A stretch of DNA of 64,000 bases from Pseudomonas sp. Irchel s3f7. GTDB lineage: Bacteria > Pseudomonadota > Gammaproteobacteria > Pseudomonadales > Pseudomonadaceae. Location of the stretch: positions 1 to 64,000 of the forward strand of contig NZ_FYDO01000029.1 of assembly GCF_900187615.1 (NCBI RefSeq), given 5' to 3'. The notes under the pieces were generated by a model. It did no database searches. It had not been told where the DNA came from and saw nothing but the letters and a program-made list of their open reading frames with translations. This document shows, one piece after another, positions 26,821-35,915 of the stretch. The translations under genes were made by a program, and so were the position numbers. Every line of letters begins with the position of its first letter. Position 1 is the stretch's first letter.

Positions 26821-27639
26821 TCAGAATTTTTTGGCCCGCTCATAAAAAGGCATAACCTTCGGAATGGCCGCCTGCAACGCCTCGATACGACTCGACGACG
26901 CCGGGTGAGTACTCATGAACTCCGGCGGTGAACCTTGCGAGACTTTGCTCATTTTGTTCCACAGGGTGATCGCGGCATTCGGGTTGTAACCGGCGCGGGC
27001 TGCCAGTTCGAGGCCAATCAGGTCCGCTTCGTTTTCATTGGCGCGACTGTTGGGCAAGGTCATGCCGTAGTTGGCCACGGCGTCTGCCAGGGCCAGGCTG
27101 TCCTGTCCCAATCCCAGGAGAGTGCCCGCGCCCTGCTTGGCCATTTCGATGCCATAGGCCTTGGACATCGCTTCACGACCGTGCTCACGCAAGGCGTGGG
27201 CGATTTCATGGCCGATGATGGCGGCGATTTCATCGTCCGTCAGTTGCAGCTTGTCGATCAACCCGGTGTAAACAATGATCTTGCCGCCAGGACCACAGTT
27301 GGCGTTGAGTTCATCACTCTTGATCAGATTGACTTCCCACTTCCACTGGGCCGCATCTGGACGGAAGGTCGGTGCCTGAGCAATCAGTCGGTCAGCAATC
27401 AGCTGTACGCGCTGGGCTTCATTGCTGGTCTTGTCCAGCACACCTTTGTTCGACGCTTCGCCCACAGTCTTCTGATAGGACTGTGCATACATCTGGTCGA
27501 CTTCTTGCGCGGACAGCATGCTGAACATGTATTGCTTGCGTTCAATGCCCACCGCACCGCCGCTGGTGGTATTGACCGACTGACAGCCAACGAGCAGCAG
27601 CGCTACGCTCAGCGCACTTACAACCAACGTTTTGTTCAT
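26821..27639 (-). CDS. M48-family metalloprotease lipoprotein
   Basis: 272 residues. Lipobox LLVGC near residue 18 predicts a lipid-anchored periplasmic protein. The zinc motif HEIAH (in IGHEIAHALREHGREA) and the third-ligand segment NENEADLIGLELAARAGYNP place it in peptidase family M48 (LoiP/YcaL/BepA-like), which trims misassembled outer-membrane proteins. ATG 27639 follows GGGAG, and an open frame further upstream is ignored. Monocistronic. Confidence 0.9.
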   Translation of the reverse strand: MNKTLVVSALSVALLLVGCQSVNTTSGGAVGIERKQYMFSMLSAQEVDQMYAQSYQKTVGEASNKGVLDKTSNEAQRVQLIADRLIAQAPTFRPDAAQWKWEVNLIKSDELNANCGPGGKIIVYTGLIDKLQLTDDEIAAIIGHEIAHALREHGREAMSKAYGIEMAKQGAGTLLGLGQDSLALADAVANYGMTLPNSRANENEADLIGLELAARAGYNPNAAITLWNKMSKVSQGSPPEFMSTHPASSSRIEALQAAIPKVMPFYERAKKF

Positions 27640-27813
27640 TGAAAAACTCCCTGAAAAACATGCCGCGTATCCTAGGCGTGGAAATGTATCCACGCCAGAT
27701 ACTATGGACGTAAGACGCGTAACTCAGGCAAATCTCTCATGGCGGTAGAAAAAATAATCCCCGTCGGTCGGCGCGCCGCAGGCTGATGTCACGACCTTAT
27801 TGCGGGCAACGCC

Positions 27814-28437
27814 TCAACCCGGCGTCAAACACTCCGGTCCGTTGAGCTTCGGATCGTTCACCAGATTGGCCAGTACCCGCTCGCGCAACGCCGCCGGCTC
27901 GCTGGCCAACAAGGCTTGCAATGTGTGCAGCGGCGTCTCGGGATCAAGCCACGCCGCCTGCCCGGCCTCGTCGAGAATCAACGGGCGGCGCTGACTCGCC
28001 GCTGGTTGCGTAATCACCGCCGTGCTCAGCCAGACTTGTTCCTGCACCGGATACGCCTCCCAGATCGCGGCGAAAAACAGCGACGAACCTTCCCCCGGCG
28101 TCAACCAGAATGGCCGTTTGCGCGTAGTACCGCGCCACTCGTAGAAACCGTTGGCCGGCAGCAGGCAGCGACGCTCGCGCAAGGCCTGGCGAAACATCGG
28201 TTGTTCGGCAACGGTTTCGGCACGCGCATGAGCCGGGGTGCGCGACAGATCCGTCAGCCACGGCGGTGTCAGGCCCCAACGGGCGCGGGCCAGTTCACGC
28301 TGGCCGTCGAGACCTGCGCGCAGCATCAACACCGAATCATTGGGGGAAATGTTCCACTGCGCCTGCTGATCGGCGGGAAAACCTGGCAGGGTCGCGAAGT
28401 CGCGGTTCCAGCGAAACAGGGCATAACGTCCACACAT
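27814..28437 (-). CDS. YedK/HMCES-family SRAP protein (divergent active site)
   Basis: 207 residues beginning MCGRYALF, so removal of Met exposes the catalytic Cys2 that crosslinks abasic sites in single-stranded DNA. The GFYEW motif (E100) is intact. Two family positions look altered: the Asn of the NARAET block is His (HARAET, H70), and the HDRMP motif near 150 is replaced by QRRPL, removing the usual His. ATG 28437 is required to place Cys at position 2; an in-frame ATG 12 nt upstream is rejected for that reason. Function as an abasic-site shield is likely but may be modified. Confidence 0.85.
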   Translation of the reverse strand: MCGRYALFRWNRDFATLPGFPADQQAQWNISPNDSVLMLRAGLDGQRELARARWGLTPPWLTDLSRTPAHARAETVAEQPMFRQALRERRCLLPANGFYEWRGTTRKRPFWLTPGEGSSLFFAAIWEAYPVQEQVWLSTAVITQPAASQRRPLILDEAGQAAWLDPETPLHTLQALLASEPAALRERVLANLVNDPKLNGPECLTPG

Positions 28438-28472
28438 GGGGCAGCACAACTCTTGATCAAACGAACGCCAGC

Positions 28473-28733
28473 CTAACAGACCAGCGTGCCGGGGAAGCTC
28501 TCCGGTTCATCGCCGGACAGGGGCAGCGCGGCATTGTACGCGGTGATCAGCTCCCGGGCGTATTCGGCCTGATCGTTATCCACCGCGAGGCCCAACAGGC
28601 CGAATATCGGCAGTTCACCCGTGGCGCCCACCAGATCGCGACCCACCAGATGCGCCTCGACGCCCTCGCTGGCGAGCATGCCTTGCAGCAATTCGCCTTC
28701 CATCAGGTTTTCCGGTTCGTAAATACGCTGCAT
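28473..28733 (-). CDS. DUF2007 putative signal-transducing protein
   Basis: 86 residues, MQRIYEPENLMEGELLQGML onward, a DUF2007 domain (a small fold related to the ACT/PII-like group) covering residues about 3-70. Role unknown. It lies 9 nt after the CPXCG gene on the same strand, so the two are co-transcribed. Confidence 0.82.
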   Translation of the reverse strand: MQRIYEPENLMEGELLQGMLASEGVEAHLVGRDLVGATGELPIFGLLGLAVDNDQAEYARELITAYNAALPLSGDEPESFPGTLVC

Positions 28734-28742
28734 ACATGCCCC

Positions 28743-28925
28743 TCATTCGTTTTCACTGAAAACTTCGAGATGCCATTCCTCTTCATAAACCTGCAGCACG
28801 AATGTTATCGGCCGACAACACACCTGACAGTCTTCAATATAGGTCTGATCGCCACCGGACAAGTCCAACGTCGTCTCGACCTCTTCACCACAATACGGAC
28901 ATTCATACTGCGTAGTTTCCAGCAT
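28743..28925 (-). CDS. CPXCG-motif cysteine-rich small protein
   Basis: 60 residues with ECPYCGEEVE and DCQVCCRPI, two Cys pairs forming a probable zinc ribbon. This is a conserved small protein of gamma-proteobacteria with no known function. It is first in a two-gene unit with the DUF2007 gene. Confidence 0.85.
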   Translation of the reverse strand: MLETTQYECPYCGEEVETTLDLSGGDQTYIEDCQVCCRPITFVLQVYEEEWHLEVFSENE

Positions 28926-29064
28926 CGCGGTCTCCCAGGTGACTTGTGCGTATAATCGCCGGTCTATTTGCAGGGCTATTTTTGTCTGGCTAACTTTTCA
29001 GACCGTACCCCGCCGGTTTTCGATCAGAACCTTTACTTACCCTAGCCGTTTCTAACAAGAGAGC

Positions 29065-30231
29065 ATGATGGGCGAATTCGATGCCATCCGACCTTACGAC
29101 GACAGCGAAGTCCCAGCGGTGCTGGACCGGCTGCTCGGCGACAAGGCGTTTCTAGATATCCTCACCCACTTTCGCTTCCCGCGTTTTGCCGGCACTTTGG
29201 GCTGGGCGCTCAAACCTCTTATAGCTCATCGCTTGCGCCGTGAGTTCGCCGGCGTCCATTCGGTCGCCACGCTGCAGGACAAAGTCGAGGTTTACGTCGA
29301 CCACACCATCGAGCGCGCTACGGACGGTGTCACGTATACCGGCGTCGAGCAGTTCAAGTCCGGCAGCGCTTATCTGTTTATCGCCAATCACCGCGACATC
29401 GTGATGGACCCGGCCTTCGTCAACTATGCCGTGTACCACGCCGGCCTGCCGACGCCGCGCATCGCCATTGGCGACAACCTGCTGCAAAAGCCGTTTGTCA
29501 GCGACTTGATGCGCTTGAACAAGAGTTTCATCGTGCACCGCTCGATCACCGGTCGTCGCGAGAAAATGGCGGCGTATCAGTTGCTGTCGGCGTACATCAA
29601 CCACTCGATCCGCAACGATTGCGCATCGATCTGGATCGCCCAGGCTGAAGGTCGTGCGAAGGACGGCGACGACCGTACCGAGTCGGCGATCCTCAAGATG
29701 TTCCACATGAGCCGCAAGGACGAGCCGTTCGGCGAGGTCATCCGTTCGCTGAACCTCACCCCGGTGTCGATCAGCTACGAATACGACCCGTGCGATCAGG
29801 CCAAGGCCCGCGAGCTCTACATCCGCGCCACCACCGGCAGCTACACCAAGGTGCCGGGCGAGGATGATGTGAGCATTGCCAAAGGCATCACCGGCTACAA
29901 GGGCCGGGTGCATGTGAACTTTGCCGCGCCGATTACCGAACTGTTCGATGACACCAAGCAATTGGCGGTCGAGATGGACAAGCAGATCCTCGGTGGGTAT
30001 CGCCTGTTCCCGGTGCACTACCTGGCTTACGCCATGTGGAAAGACGCCGATCCGCAGTTGTCGGTACCAAAAGCCGCAGAGGTATTTGCCGCCGACGAGC
30101 TGGCCAAGGCTCAGGAAGAATGGCAGCAGCGCCTGGACGCTTGCCCCGAGGAACATCGTCCGTTCCTGGTGCTGCAATATGCGACGCCGGTGCGCAATCA
30201 ATATCGGGTCAAGGCTGGACTGCCGCTGTAA
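29065..30231 (+). CDS. PlsC-type glycerolipid acyltransferase
   Basis: 388 residues. The catalytic HxxxxD motif is NHRDIVMD (about 112-119), with the later EGRAKDG block resembling the family's EGTR. It transfers acyl chains to a glycerol-phosphate-like acceptor at the membrane. It is longer than PlsC of E. coli, with a C-terminal extension of about 100 residues. Two adjacent ATGs (29065 and 29068) follow AGAG; the first is taken. Substrate not predictable. Confidence 0.82.
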   Translation: MMGEFDAIRPYDDSEVPAVLDRLLGDKAFLDILTHFRFPRFAGTLGWALKPLIAHRLRREFAGVHSVATLQDKVEVYVDHTIERATDGVTYTGVEQFKSGSAYLFIANHRDIVMDPAFVNYAVYHAGLPTPRIAIGDNLLQKPFVSDLMRLNKSFIVHRSITGRREKMAAYQLLSAYINHSIRNDCASIWIAQAEGRAKDGDDRTESAILKMFHMSRKDEPFGEVIRSLNLTPVSISYEYDPCDQAKARELYIRATTGSYTKVPGEDDVSIAKGITGYKGRVHVNFAAPITELFDDTKQLAVEMDKQILGGYRLFPVHYLAYAMWKDADPQLSVPKAAEVFAADELAKAQEEWQQRLDACPEEHRPFLVLQYATPVRNQYRVKAGLPL

Positions 30232-30240
30232 GCAAAAAAA

Positions 30241-30290
30241 ATCGCAGCCTGCGCAAGCTTCTGTAGGAGCTGCCGCAGGCTGCGATCTTT
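30241..30290. repeat. REP hairpin (GATCGCAGCCTGC type)
   Basis: ATCGCAGCCTGCG and CGCAGGCTGCGAT are inverted around 24 nt. It sits between the convergent acyltransferase and small membrane protein genes and may end both transcripts. Confidence 0.8.
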
Positions 30291-30302
30291 TGCTTCAAAA
30301 AT

Positions 30303-30581
30303 TTAAACTTGCGTGCTGATCCACGACACCAAAAGTGCCAGCGCCATGCAGGCAAAACCGAAGATGTAGAAAAACCGGTTCTTGCGCAGGGTTGCCCAAT
30401 CCAGAACCGGCTCTGCGTTGGGGCTGCTTTGGCGTTGCGCCTGAAGGCTCGCCATCGCGCGTTGTTCGCGGCGACGGGTGGCGTGCAGCAACCAGCCGCC
30501 AGGAAAGGCGAAGAGCAAGGCCAGCAGATTGATCAGTTTGGCGGGATGGGCGGTAAACAGCGTCATCAAATGCAGCGACAT
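30303..30581 (-). CDS. Small two-helix membrane protein, unknown
   Basis: 92 residues with two hydrophobic stretches, LINLLALLFAFPGGWLL near the N terminus and FYIFGFACMALALLVSWI at the C terminus, joined by a charged loop rich in Arg and Gln. ATG 30581 follows GAGG and is preferred over an ATG 12 nt upstream. I do not recognise the family. Confidence 0.65.
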   Translation of the reverse strand: MSLHLMTLFTAHPAKLINLLALLFAFPGGWLLHATRRREQRAMASLQAQRQSSPNAEPVLDWATLRKNRFFYIFGFACMALALLVSWISTQV

Positions 30582-30724
30582 CTCAAACCTCAAGCGAAAA
30601 CAGATAGCGCAGGCGCCAGACCGGCGACGGCGGCGCGGATTCTACCCAAAGCCCTCACGCCTGCCCTCCACTTTGCGACAAATAACGAAACAATTGACCA
30701 ATGGCAGTCCAATCGCAATTGAAC

Positions 30725-30804
30725 GTAGGCGCGCCGAAGGCTGCGATCTTTTGATCTTTTTTTAAAAACAAAATCAAAGGATCGCAGCCTGCGGCAGCTC
30801 CTAC
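30725..30804. repeat. REPIN (GATCGCAGCCTGC type)
   Basis: GGCGCGCCGAAGGCTGCGAT and ATCGCAGCCTGCGGCAGCTC face each other around an AT-rich centre with a run of seven T. It lies just downstream of the YajG-like gene. Confidence 0.8.
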
Positions 30805-30814
30805 GGGGCTCGCA

Positions 30815-31399
30815 TTACTCGCCGAGAACCTGACCCACGGTCGGGTCCTTGAACAGACGGGTCAACGCATCGCTCAACACGTCGCCGACCAGTTTGGTGT
30901 TGGTTTCCTGGTTCGGCGCCATACCGAAACGCTGGTCCAGGGACGCACCATAACGACCGCTGTAACGGCGGTTGGCGTTCTGTACATCGGAGCGGAACGT
31001 CGCGCCAATGGTCGCCTCGGTCACGTACATGCCTTCTTTGGGCGATTGATACTTCAATTCAGCCAGGGTCACGGTGATTTGCGGGGCATTCGCTGCATTG
31101 GTCGTCGGGGTAAAGCCCAACAGGCGCACGGCCGCTTCAGCCTGAGCCTGCAACTTCGGCAGAATCTGCGCGCCCTGCACGGTGATCGCGCTGGTTTCCG
31201 GATACAGGCCACCGCGGGTCCCCAATGTCGGCGACGGGCGACCGTCTACCACACGCACCACGACAGGCTGACCATGGCCGACAGGGGCCAATTGAGCGGT
31301 CAGTTTTGGCTCCGGGTTCAGTTGTTGCGGGCTGTGGGCGCAGCCGACCAGCGTCAAACTGGTCACAGTGATCAAACCGAACAACAGGCGTTGCAACAT
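30815..31399 (-). CDS. YajG-family lipoprotein
   Basis: 194 residues. Lipobox TLVGC near residue 19, then an alpha/beta domain resembling E. coli YajG (uncharacterised lipoprotein). ATG 31399 follows GGAGAG at a spacing of 6 and sits just ahead of the signal peptide; the longer open frame is rejected. Function unknown, probably outer-membrane-associated. Confidence 0.8.
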   Translation of the reverse strand: MLQRLLFGLITVTSLTLVGCAHSPQQLNPEPKLTAQLAPVGHGQPVVVRVVDGRPSPTLGTRGGLYPETSAITVQGAQILPKLQAQAEAAVRLLGFTPTTNAANAPQITVTLAELKYQSPKEGMYVTEATIGATFRSDVQNANRRYSGRYGASLDQRFGMAPNQETNTKLVGDVLSDALTRLFKDPTVGQVLGE

Positions 31400-31603
31400 G
31401 CGCTTCTCTCCAGATTCAGGCACAAACAGGCCGGCAGTATAACGGTGCGCCACTGCGGGGAACCAGCGCCCCACTGTGATTGCGGAAATATCTGACAAAA
31501 CCTTGGGAACGCGGTTCCTGTCACACAGATGTCACCGCCCTTAAACTTGCACGTAACGGCTTGCGCTTATTATTTTTTTCAGAAACCCAAAAGGTACTTC
31601 GCC

Positions 31604-31837
31604 ATGCGCTATCTGATCTCGTTGTTCGCACCACGCCCGCTGCATCGCTGTTTCGCCCTGCTCGACCGTAACGGCCACTGCCAGGCATTCAAGCAGTGCA
31701 GCCTGCAACCGATGGGTAATGGTTGGGTCGAAATCGAAGAAATCCGACTTAACTGGCTGCATCAGCCTTTGCCTGCCAGCGCCCGCGTCGTTCAGCACCA
31801 AACGCGGTCACGGGAGCAGCATCTGCTGACCACCTGA
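31604..31837 (+). CDS. Conserved small hypothetical protein
   Basis: 77 residues starting MRYLISLFAPRPLHRCFALL, basic and rich in His, Gln and Trp. AAGG lies 9 nt upstream of ATG 31604. The N terminus is weakly hydrophobic but not a clear signal. I do not recognise a domain; codon use fits a real Pseudomonas gene. Confidence 0.6.
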   Translation: MRYLISLFAPRPLHRCFALLDRNGHCQAFKQCSLQPMGNGWVEIEEIRLNWLHQPLPASARVVQHQTRSREQHLLTT

Positions 31838-32578
31838 CCGAACGCCTAATAAAAGTCATTAAACACGACCATTTCCCTGCGTTTCTTAGATACAATCTCC
31901 CCCCGATTATAAGGACGTCTCCTGATCGGGCCTCGCAGCATCGTCAATGCGCTTGTATTGACACCCCGCACCGCCCACAGAGAGCCGCCCACACAGATCG
32001 AGTGAAGCTGGCGCGCTTGCTGTTTTGTTGAGCAAAACCTCCACTTTTCGCGAATCTGCAGAGCTGTCATTACGCTCGGTCACTGAGCTGTTTGCCCGTT
32101 TTGCCTGCCCTGTATCCCATGGCGGCGATCCATCCGGGCACGGTGCCAGGCTGGGACAGCCCTTTTTTGAGGTTCACGTCTTCAAAAGAGCGTGAAAAAA
32201 ACGGGTTTTCACAACTTCACAAGAGTGTGGCGAGCAAATGAATAGTTTTGCGTCTGAACATGCACCATTAGCGTCTAGAGCAGCCCAACGACACAGGACC
32301 GAGTATTGCGCGAACACCGGAGCCTGAAGCCTGTCCGCTACGGATTTGGTTGCACAAACGGATGTATCGACCATAAGTCGAATTGCCCGCCGCCCGTTGA
32401 AATGAGTTCATGTGACTCTTATTAGACCCGGCAGGTAGCGTCCGTCGAAGTTGCAAAAAATTGCGAAGATTCGGACATGGCGATCCTGCCATGGGTACCT
32501 GGGGCATCACTGACACGCCCCGTCACTCCTGGCAGCCATGCCGTCAATTTGGTGCTGCAGATTTTGGAGACGCGTTAA
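31838..32578 (+). other. 740-nt gene-free leader upstream of mqo
   Basis: No convincing gene lies here. Features seen: a TACAAT -10-like hexamer at 31891-31896, a TTGACA at 31958-31963, a GC hairpin followed by six T at 32149-32168, and a hairpin GTGAAAA/TTTTCAC at 32192-32212. A 29-codon frame beginning ATG 32238 (MNSFASEHAPLASR) has no good ribosome-binding site. The layout allows a small RNA or an attenuated leader ahead of mqo. Confidence 0.5.
32149..32168 (+). terminator. Candidate intrinsic terminator in the mqo leader
   Basis: GGCTG (32149-32153) pairs with CAGCC (32157-32161), followed by C and six T. The stem is short. It could end a small RNA or attenuate mqo transcription. Confidence 0.4.
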
Positions 32579-34087
32579 ATGGCGCATAACGAAGCAGTCG
32601 ACGTAGTACTGGTTGGGGCCGGCATCATGAGTGCCACCCTTGCAGTACTGCTCAAAGAACTCGACCCCGCGATCAAGCTGGAAGTCGTCGAGCTGATGGA
32701 TTCCGGTGCTGCGGAGAGTTCGAACCCGTGGAACAACGCCGGTACCGGTCACGCCGGGCTGTGTGAGCTCAATTACACGCCGCAGGCCGCCGATGGCGCC
32801 GTCGACATCAAGAAAGCCGTGCACATCAACACCCAGTTCGAGGTGTCGAAGCAGTTTTGGTCGTACCTGACCAAGAAAGGCACGTTCGGCTCGTGCAAAT
32901 CGTTTATCAGCCCGGTGCCACACCTGAGTTTCGTGCAGGGCGACAGCGGCGTTTCCTTCCTCAAGGAACGCTTCAAGGTGCTGAGCAAGCACCACGCCTT
33001 CACCGACATGGAATACACCGAAGACAAGGCAACAATGGCAGAGTGGATGCCATTGATGATGCCTGGTCGCGACCCTGGCGAAACCCTGGCCGCCACCCGC
33101 GTGATCAATGGCACCGACGTCAACTTCGGCGCCCTGACCAACCAGTTGCTCAAGCACCTGACCAGCGCACCCGATGCCCAGGTCAAGTACTGCAAGCGCG
33201 TGACCGGCCTCAAGCGCAACAATGGCGGCTGGACGGTCAGCATCAAGGACGTCAACAGCGGCAACACCCGTGAAGTCGACGCCAAGTTCGTCTTCCTCGG
33301 TGCTGGCGGCGCGGCTCTGCCATTGCTGCAAGCGTCGGGCATCGAAGAGAGCAAAGGCTTCGGTGGCTTCCCGATCAGCGGCCAATGGCTGCGTTGCGAC
33401 AATCCGGAAGTGGTCAAGCACCACCAGGCCAAGGTCTATAGCCAGGCCGCCGTGGGTTCGCCGCCAATGTCCGTGCCGCACCTGGACACCCGTGTGGTCG
33501 AAGGCAAGAAGTCCCTGCTGTTCGGGCCTTACGCCGGTTTCACCACCAAGTTCCTCAAGCACGGTTCCTTCATGGACCTGCCGATGTCGGTTCGTGCCGG
33601 CAACATCGGCCCGATGCTGTCCGTGGCGAAAAACAACATGGACCTGACCAAGTACCTGGTCAGCGAAGTGATGCAGTCGATGGAGCAGCGCCTGGAATCC
33701 CTGCGTCGCTTCTACCCTGAGGCGAAAGCCGAAGACTGGCGCCTGGAAGTGGCCGGCCAACGGGTGCAGATCATCAAGAAAGACCCGAAAAAAGGCGGCA
33801 TCCTGCAGTTCGGCACCGAACTCGTTGCGGCCAAGGACGGCTCCCTTGCCGCCCTGCTCGGTGCTTCGCCTGGTGCCTCGGTGACCGTTTCGATCATGCT
33901 GGAACTGATCGAAAAATGCTTCCCGAGCCAAACCAAAGGCGAATGGGCCACCAAACTGGCAGAAATCTTCCCGGCCCGGGAAAAGGTTCTGGAAGCCGAC
34001 GCTGCGCTGTATCACAAGATCAACACGCAGAACAACGTTGCCCTGGAACTGGTTGAAGCCAGCAGCGAGACCGAAAGCTACGCTTGA
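32579..34087 (+). CDS. mqo: Malate:quinone oxidoreductase
   Basis: 502 residues. The FAD-binding N terminus [21 protein letters not shown] and the block [21 protein letters not shown] are diagnostic of Mqo. It oxidises malate to oxaloacetate at the inner face of the membrane and passes electrons to quinone, replacing or backing up NAD-malate dehydrogenase in the TCA cycle. GGAG lies about 10 nt before ATG. The transcript ends at a strong terminator at 34101-34136. Its long leader suggests extra regulation. Confidence 0.95.
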   Translation: MAHNEAVDVVLVGAGIMSATLAVLLKELDPAIKLEVVELMDSGAAESSNPWNNAGTGHAGLCELNYTPQAADGAVDIKKAVHINTQFEVSKQFWSYLTKKGTFGSCKSFISPVPHLSFVQGDSGVSFLKERFKVLSKHHAFTDMEYTEDKATMAEWMPLMMPGRDPGETLAATRVINGTDVNFGALTNQLLKHLTSAPDAQVKYCKRVTGLKRNNGGWTVSIKDVNSGNTREVDAKFVFLGAGGAALPLLQASGIEESKGFGGFPISGQWLRCDNPEVVKHHQAKVYSQAAVGSPPMSVPHLDTRVVEGKKSLLFGPYAGFTTKFLKHGSFMDLPMSVRAGNIGPMLSVAKNNMDLTKYLVSEVMQSMEQRLESLRRFYPEAKAEDWRLEVAGQRVQIIKKDPKKGGILQFGTELVAAKDGSLAALLGASPGASVTVSIMLELIEKCFPSQTKGEWATKLAEIFPAREKVLEADAALYHKINTQNNVALELVEASSETESYA

Positions 34088-34100
34088 TTCGCTCGCATGA

Positions 34101-34138
34101 AAAACGCCCCGTTCTCATTGAGAGCGGGGCGTTTTTTA
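34101..34138 (+). terminator. Rho-independent terminator of mqo
   Basis: AAAACGCCCCG (34101-34111) pairs with CGGGGCGTTTT, followed by more T. The inner bases extend the stem to about 16 bp. Confidence 0.95.
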
Positions 34139-34149
34139 TGCCTTTGAAA

Positions 34150-34229
34150 GATCGCAGCCTCGCTTCGTTCGATAGCTCCTACAGATCCAGGCGACCCATT
34201 TGCAGGAGCTGCCGAAGGCTGCGATCTTT
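34150..34229. repeat. REPIN (GATCGCAGCC type)
   Basis: ATCGCAGCCTCGCTTCGTTC on the left and GGAGCTGCCGAAGGCTGCGAT on the right, inverted, between convergent mqo and the gene at 34236. Confidence 0.75.
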
Positions 34230-34235
34230 TGATCT

Positions 34236-34523
34236 TTAACCGCGAGCCTTTTCGATCAGTTCGATGTATTCAGGTGCGTTGCGCTGATCCTTGATCAGGG
34301 CAACGAAGTCATTGCCGTGCTCGTCCTTGCCGTTGACATCAAAACCGGCCTCGACGAAGAACGTCAGGAAACGCTCGAAGTCGTCGATGCGCAGGCCACG
34401 GTAGGCCTTGATCAGTTTGTGCAGCGATGGAGAAGTGGCGTCGACCGGCTCGAAATCGAGGAACAGCTTGATCTGATCATCGCCGATCTCATCACCAATC
34501 ACTTGTTTCTTATCTTTACGCAT
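34236..34523 (-). CDS. Conserved Pseudomonas protein of unknown function (PA4642-like)
   Basis: 95 residues, acidic and helical: MRKDKKQVIGDEIGDDQIKL, then two ankyrin-like or helical segments (FERFLTFFVEAGFDVNGKDEHGNDFVALI). The phrase GFDVNGKDEHGND resembles an ankyrin turn but only one unit is visible. ATG 34523 with GGAG 7 nt upstream. No known function. Confidence 0.7.
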   Translation of the reverse strand: MRKDKKQVIGDEIGDDQIKLFLDFEPVDATSPSLHKLIKAYRGLRIDDFERFLTFFVEAGFDVNGKDEHGNDFVALIKDQRNAPEYIELIEKARG

Positions 34524-34586
34524 TGCCGACTCCAACTCGCAGACATTACACGGGGCGGGCAGTTTACCCCTGCGCGGGCCCGGCAC

Positions 34587-35072
34587 TCAACGCGAACGAA
34601 CGCTACCGGTATGCAGATCCGCCCAGACATGGCCGTTGGCATAGCTGAGGAACTGGCAATACACCGTATCGTTACGCAACAAGTCGATCACCACGCGGTA
34701 CTGAGCCATCGGGTAATACAGCGTCAGGGTTTTGCTCTTGGCGTCGTAGACCGGTTTTTTCAGGCTTTTGCTTTCGCCATCGAAATTGACCAGCACCTGA
34801 TTGATCGTCGCGCCCTTGCTCAAGGATTTTCCCTTGAGGCGGATCAGGATTGGCGAAGTCACTGGAATCGGTTGCTGATTGGACTGTCGCTGACTGCCGA
34901 CCACCACCGAGTATTCGGTGACTTGCAGCAACTGTTGCTGCTCTGGCTCGCTGTCACGCAAGTTCAGGTCATCAGGCGGAAGAAACTGAGCATGCATGGG
35001 CGCCGGGGCGGCGGCCAAGGGCAAACTGAGAGTCAGCAACAAGGCGGCGCAGCTGCGGATCAAAAGGCTCAT
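34587..35072 (-). CDS. Periplasmic hypothetical protein
   Basis: 161 residues with a signal peptide (about 1-22, ending LPLAAAPA), followed by a beta-rich domain with no recognised motif. ATG 35072 with GGAG 7 nt upstream is preferred over a far longer open frame that runs through the REPIN. It lies downstream of hpt behind that REPIN. Confidence 0.7.
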   Translation of the reverse strand: MSLLIRSCAALLLTLSLPLAAAPAPMHAQFLPPDDLNLRDSEPEQQQLLQVTEYSVVVGSQRQSNQQPIPVTSPILIRLKGKSLSKGATINQVLVNFDGESKSLKKPVYDAKSKTLTLYYPMAQYRVVIDLLRNDTVYCQFLSYANGHVWADLHTGSVRSR

Positions 35073-35092
35073 GACAGGCTCCGGAGGGCGGG

Positions 35093-35175
35093 TGTAGGAG
35101 CGAGCTTGCTCGCGATGGTGTGTCAGACGACGCCAATGTACCTGACAAAACATCGCGAGCAAGCTCGCTCCTACA
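35093..35175. repeat. REPIN between hpt and the periplasmic protein gene
   Basis: TGTAGGAGCGAGCTTGCTCG and CGAGCAAGCTCGCTCCTACA are perfectly inverted around a 43-nt centre. Confidence 0.9.
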
Positions 35176-35193
35176 TGGAGCCGTGCAGGATGC

Positions 35194-35751
35194 TTACATG
35201 CCTTTAACGGCGAAGATCCCGTTGGCGTTACGCCAGTAGCCTTTGTAGTCCATGCCATAGCCGAAGATGTAACGGTCAATGCACGGCAGACCGACGAAAT
35301 CAGCCTTCAAGTCCGGACGGGCCTTGCGGTCGTGGTCTTTGTCGATCAGCACGGCGGTGTGAACTTTGCGGGCACCGGCGTGTTTGCAGAAGTCGATGAT
35401 CGCGCCCAGGGTGTGACCTTCGTCGAGGATGTCGTCGATGATCAGCACGTCACGGTCGATGAACGAGACTTCCGGCTTGGCTTTCCAGAACAGGTCGCCG
35501 CCGCTGGTTTCGTTGCGATAACGGGTGGCGTGCAGGTAGGACGCTTCCAGCGGGAAGTTCAGATAGGTCAGCAGCTTGCCGGAGAAAATCAGCCCGCCGT
35601 TCATCACACAGAACACCACCGGGTTGCTGTCGGCCATTTGTTCGTTGATTTGCGCACCGACGCGAGCGATGGCCGCCTCGACTTCAGCTTCGGTGTACAG
35701 GCAGTCAGCCTCTCGCATGATTTGACGGATATGCTCGAGATCAGCGGACAT
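35194..35751 (-). CDS. hpt: Hypoxanthine-guanine phosphoribosyltransferase
   Basis: 185 residues. The PRPP-binding motif is VLIIDDILDEGHTL (about 101-114), and the C-terminal base-recognition block FGYGMDYKGYWRN is present. It salvages hypoxanthine and guanine to IMP and GMP. It is divergent from upp, so purine and pyrimidine salvage genes share an intergenic region (35752-35915). Confidence 0.93.
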   Translation of the reverse strand: MSADLEHIRQIMREADCLYTEAEVEAAIARVGAQINEQMADSNPVVFCVMNGGLIFSGKLLTYLNFPLEASYLHATRYRNETSGGDLFWKAKPEVSFIDRDVLIIDDILDEGHTLGAIIDFCKHAGARKVHTAVLIDKDHDRKARPDLKADFVGLPCIDRYIFGYGMDYKGYWRNANGIFAVKGM

Positions 35752-35915
35752 GGCGCTCTCCAGGGGGTGGCGGATTCGGAAAAGCGGGCAAAGGTACGCA
35801 TCAACCGAGGCCAGATCAAGCGTTTGTGGACTAACGTACTCTATGTCTATAGGACAACACCCCGGGATAGATTAATCTACGCCGGTTTTTTTGCCCGCCG
35901 CCGGAGCCTTTCCCC

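Noticed and set aside
32238-32327. 29-codon frame MNSFASEHAPLASR in the mqo leader as a leader peptide
   Set aside because: No good ribosome-binding site, no run of regulatory codons and no link to a terminator or anti-terminator pair; mentioned only as part of the leader description.
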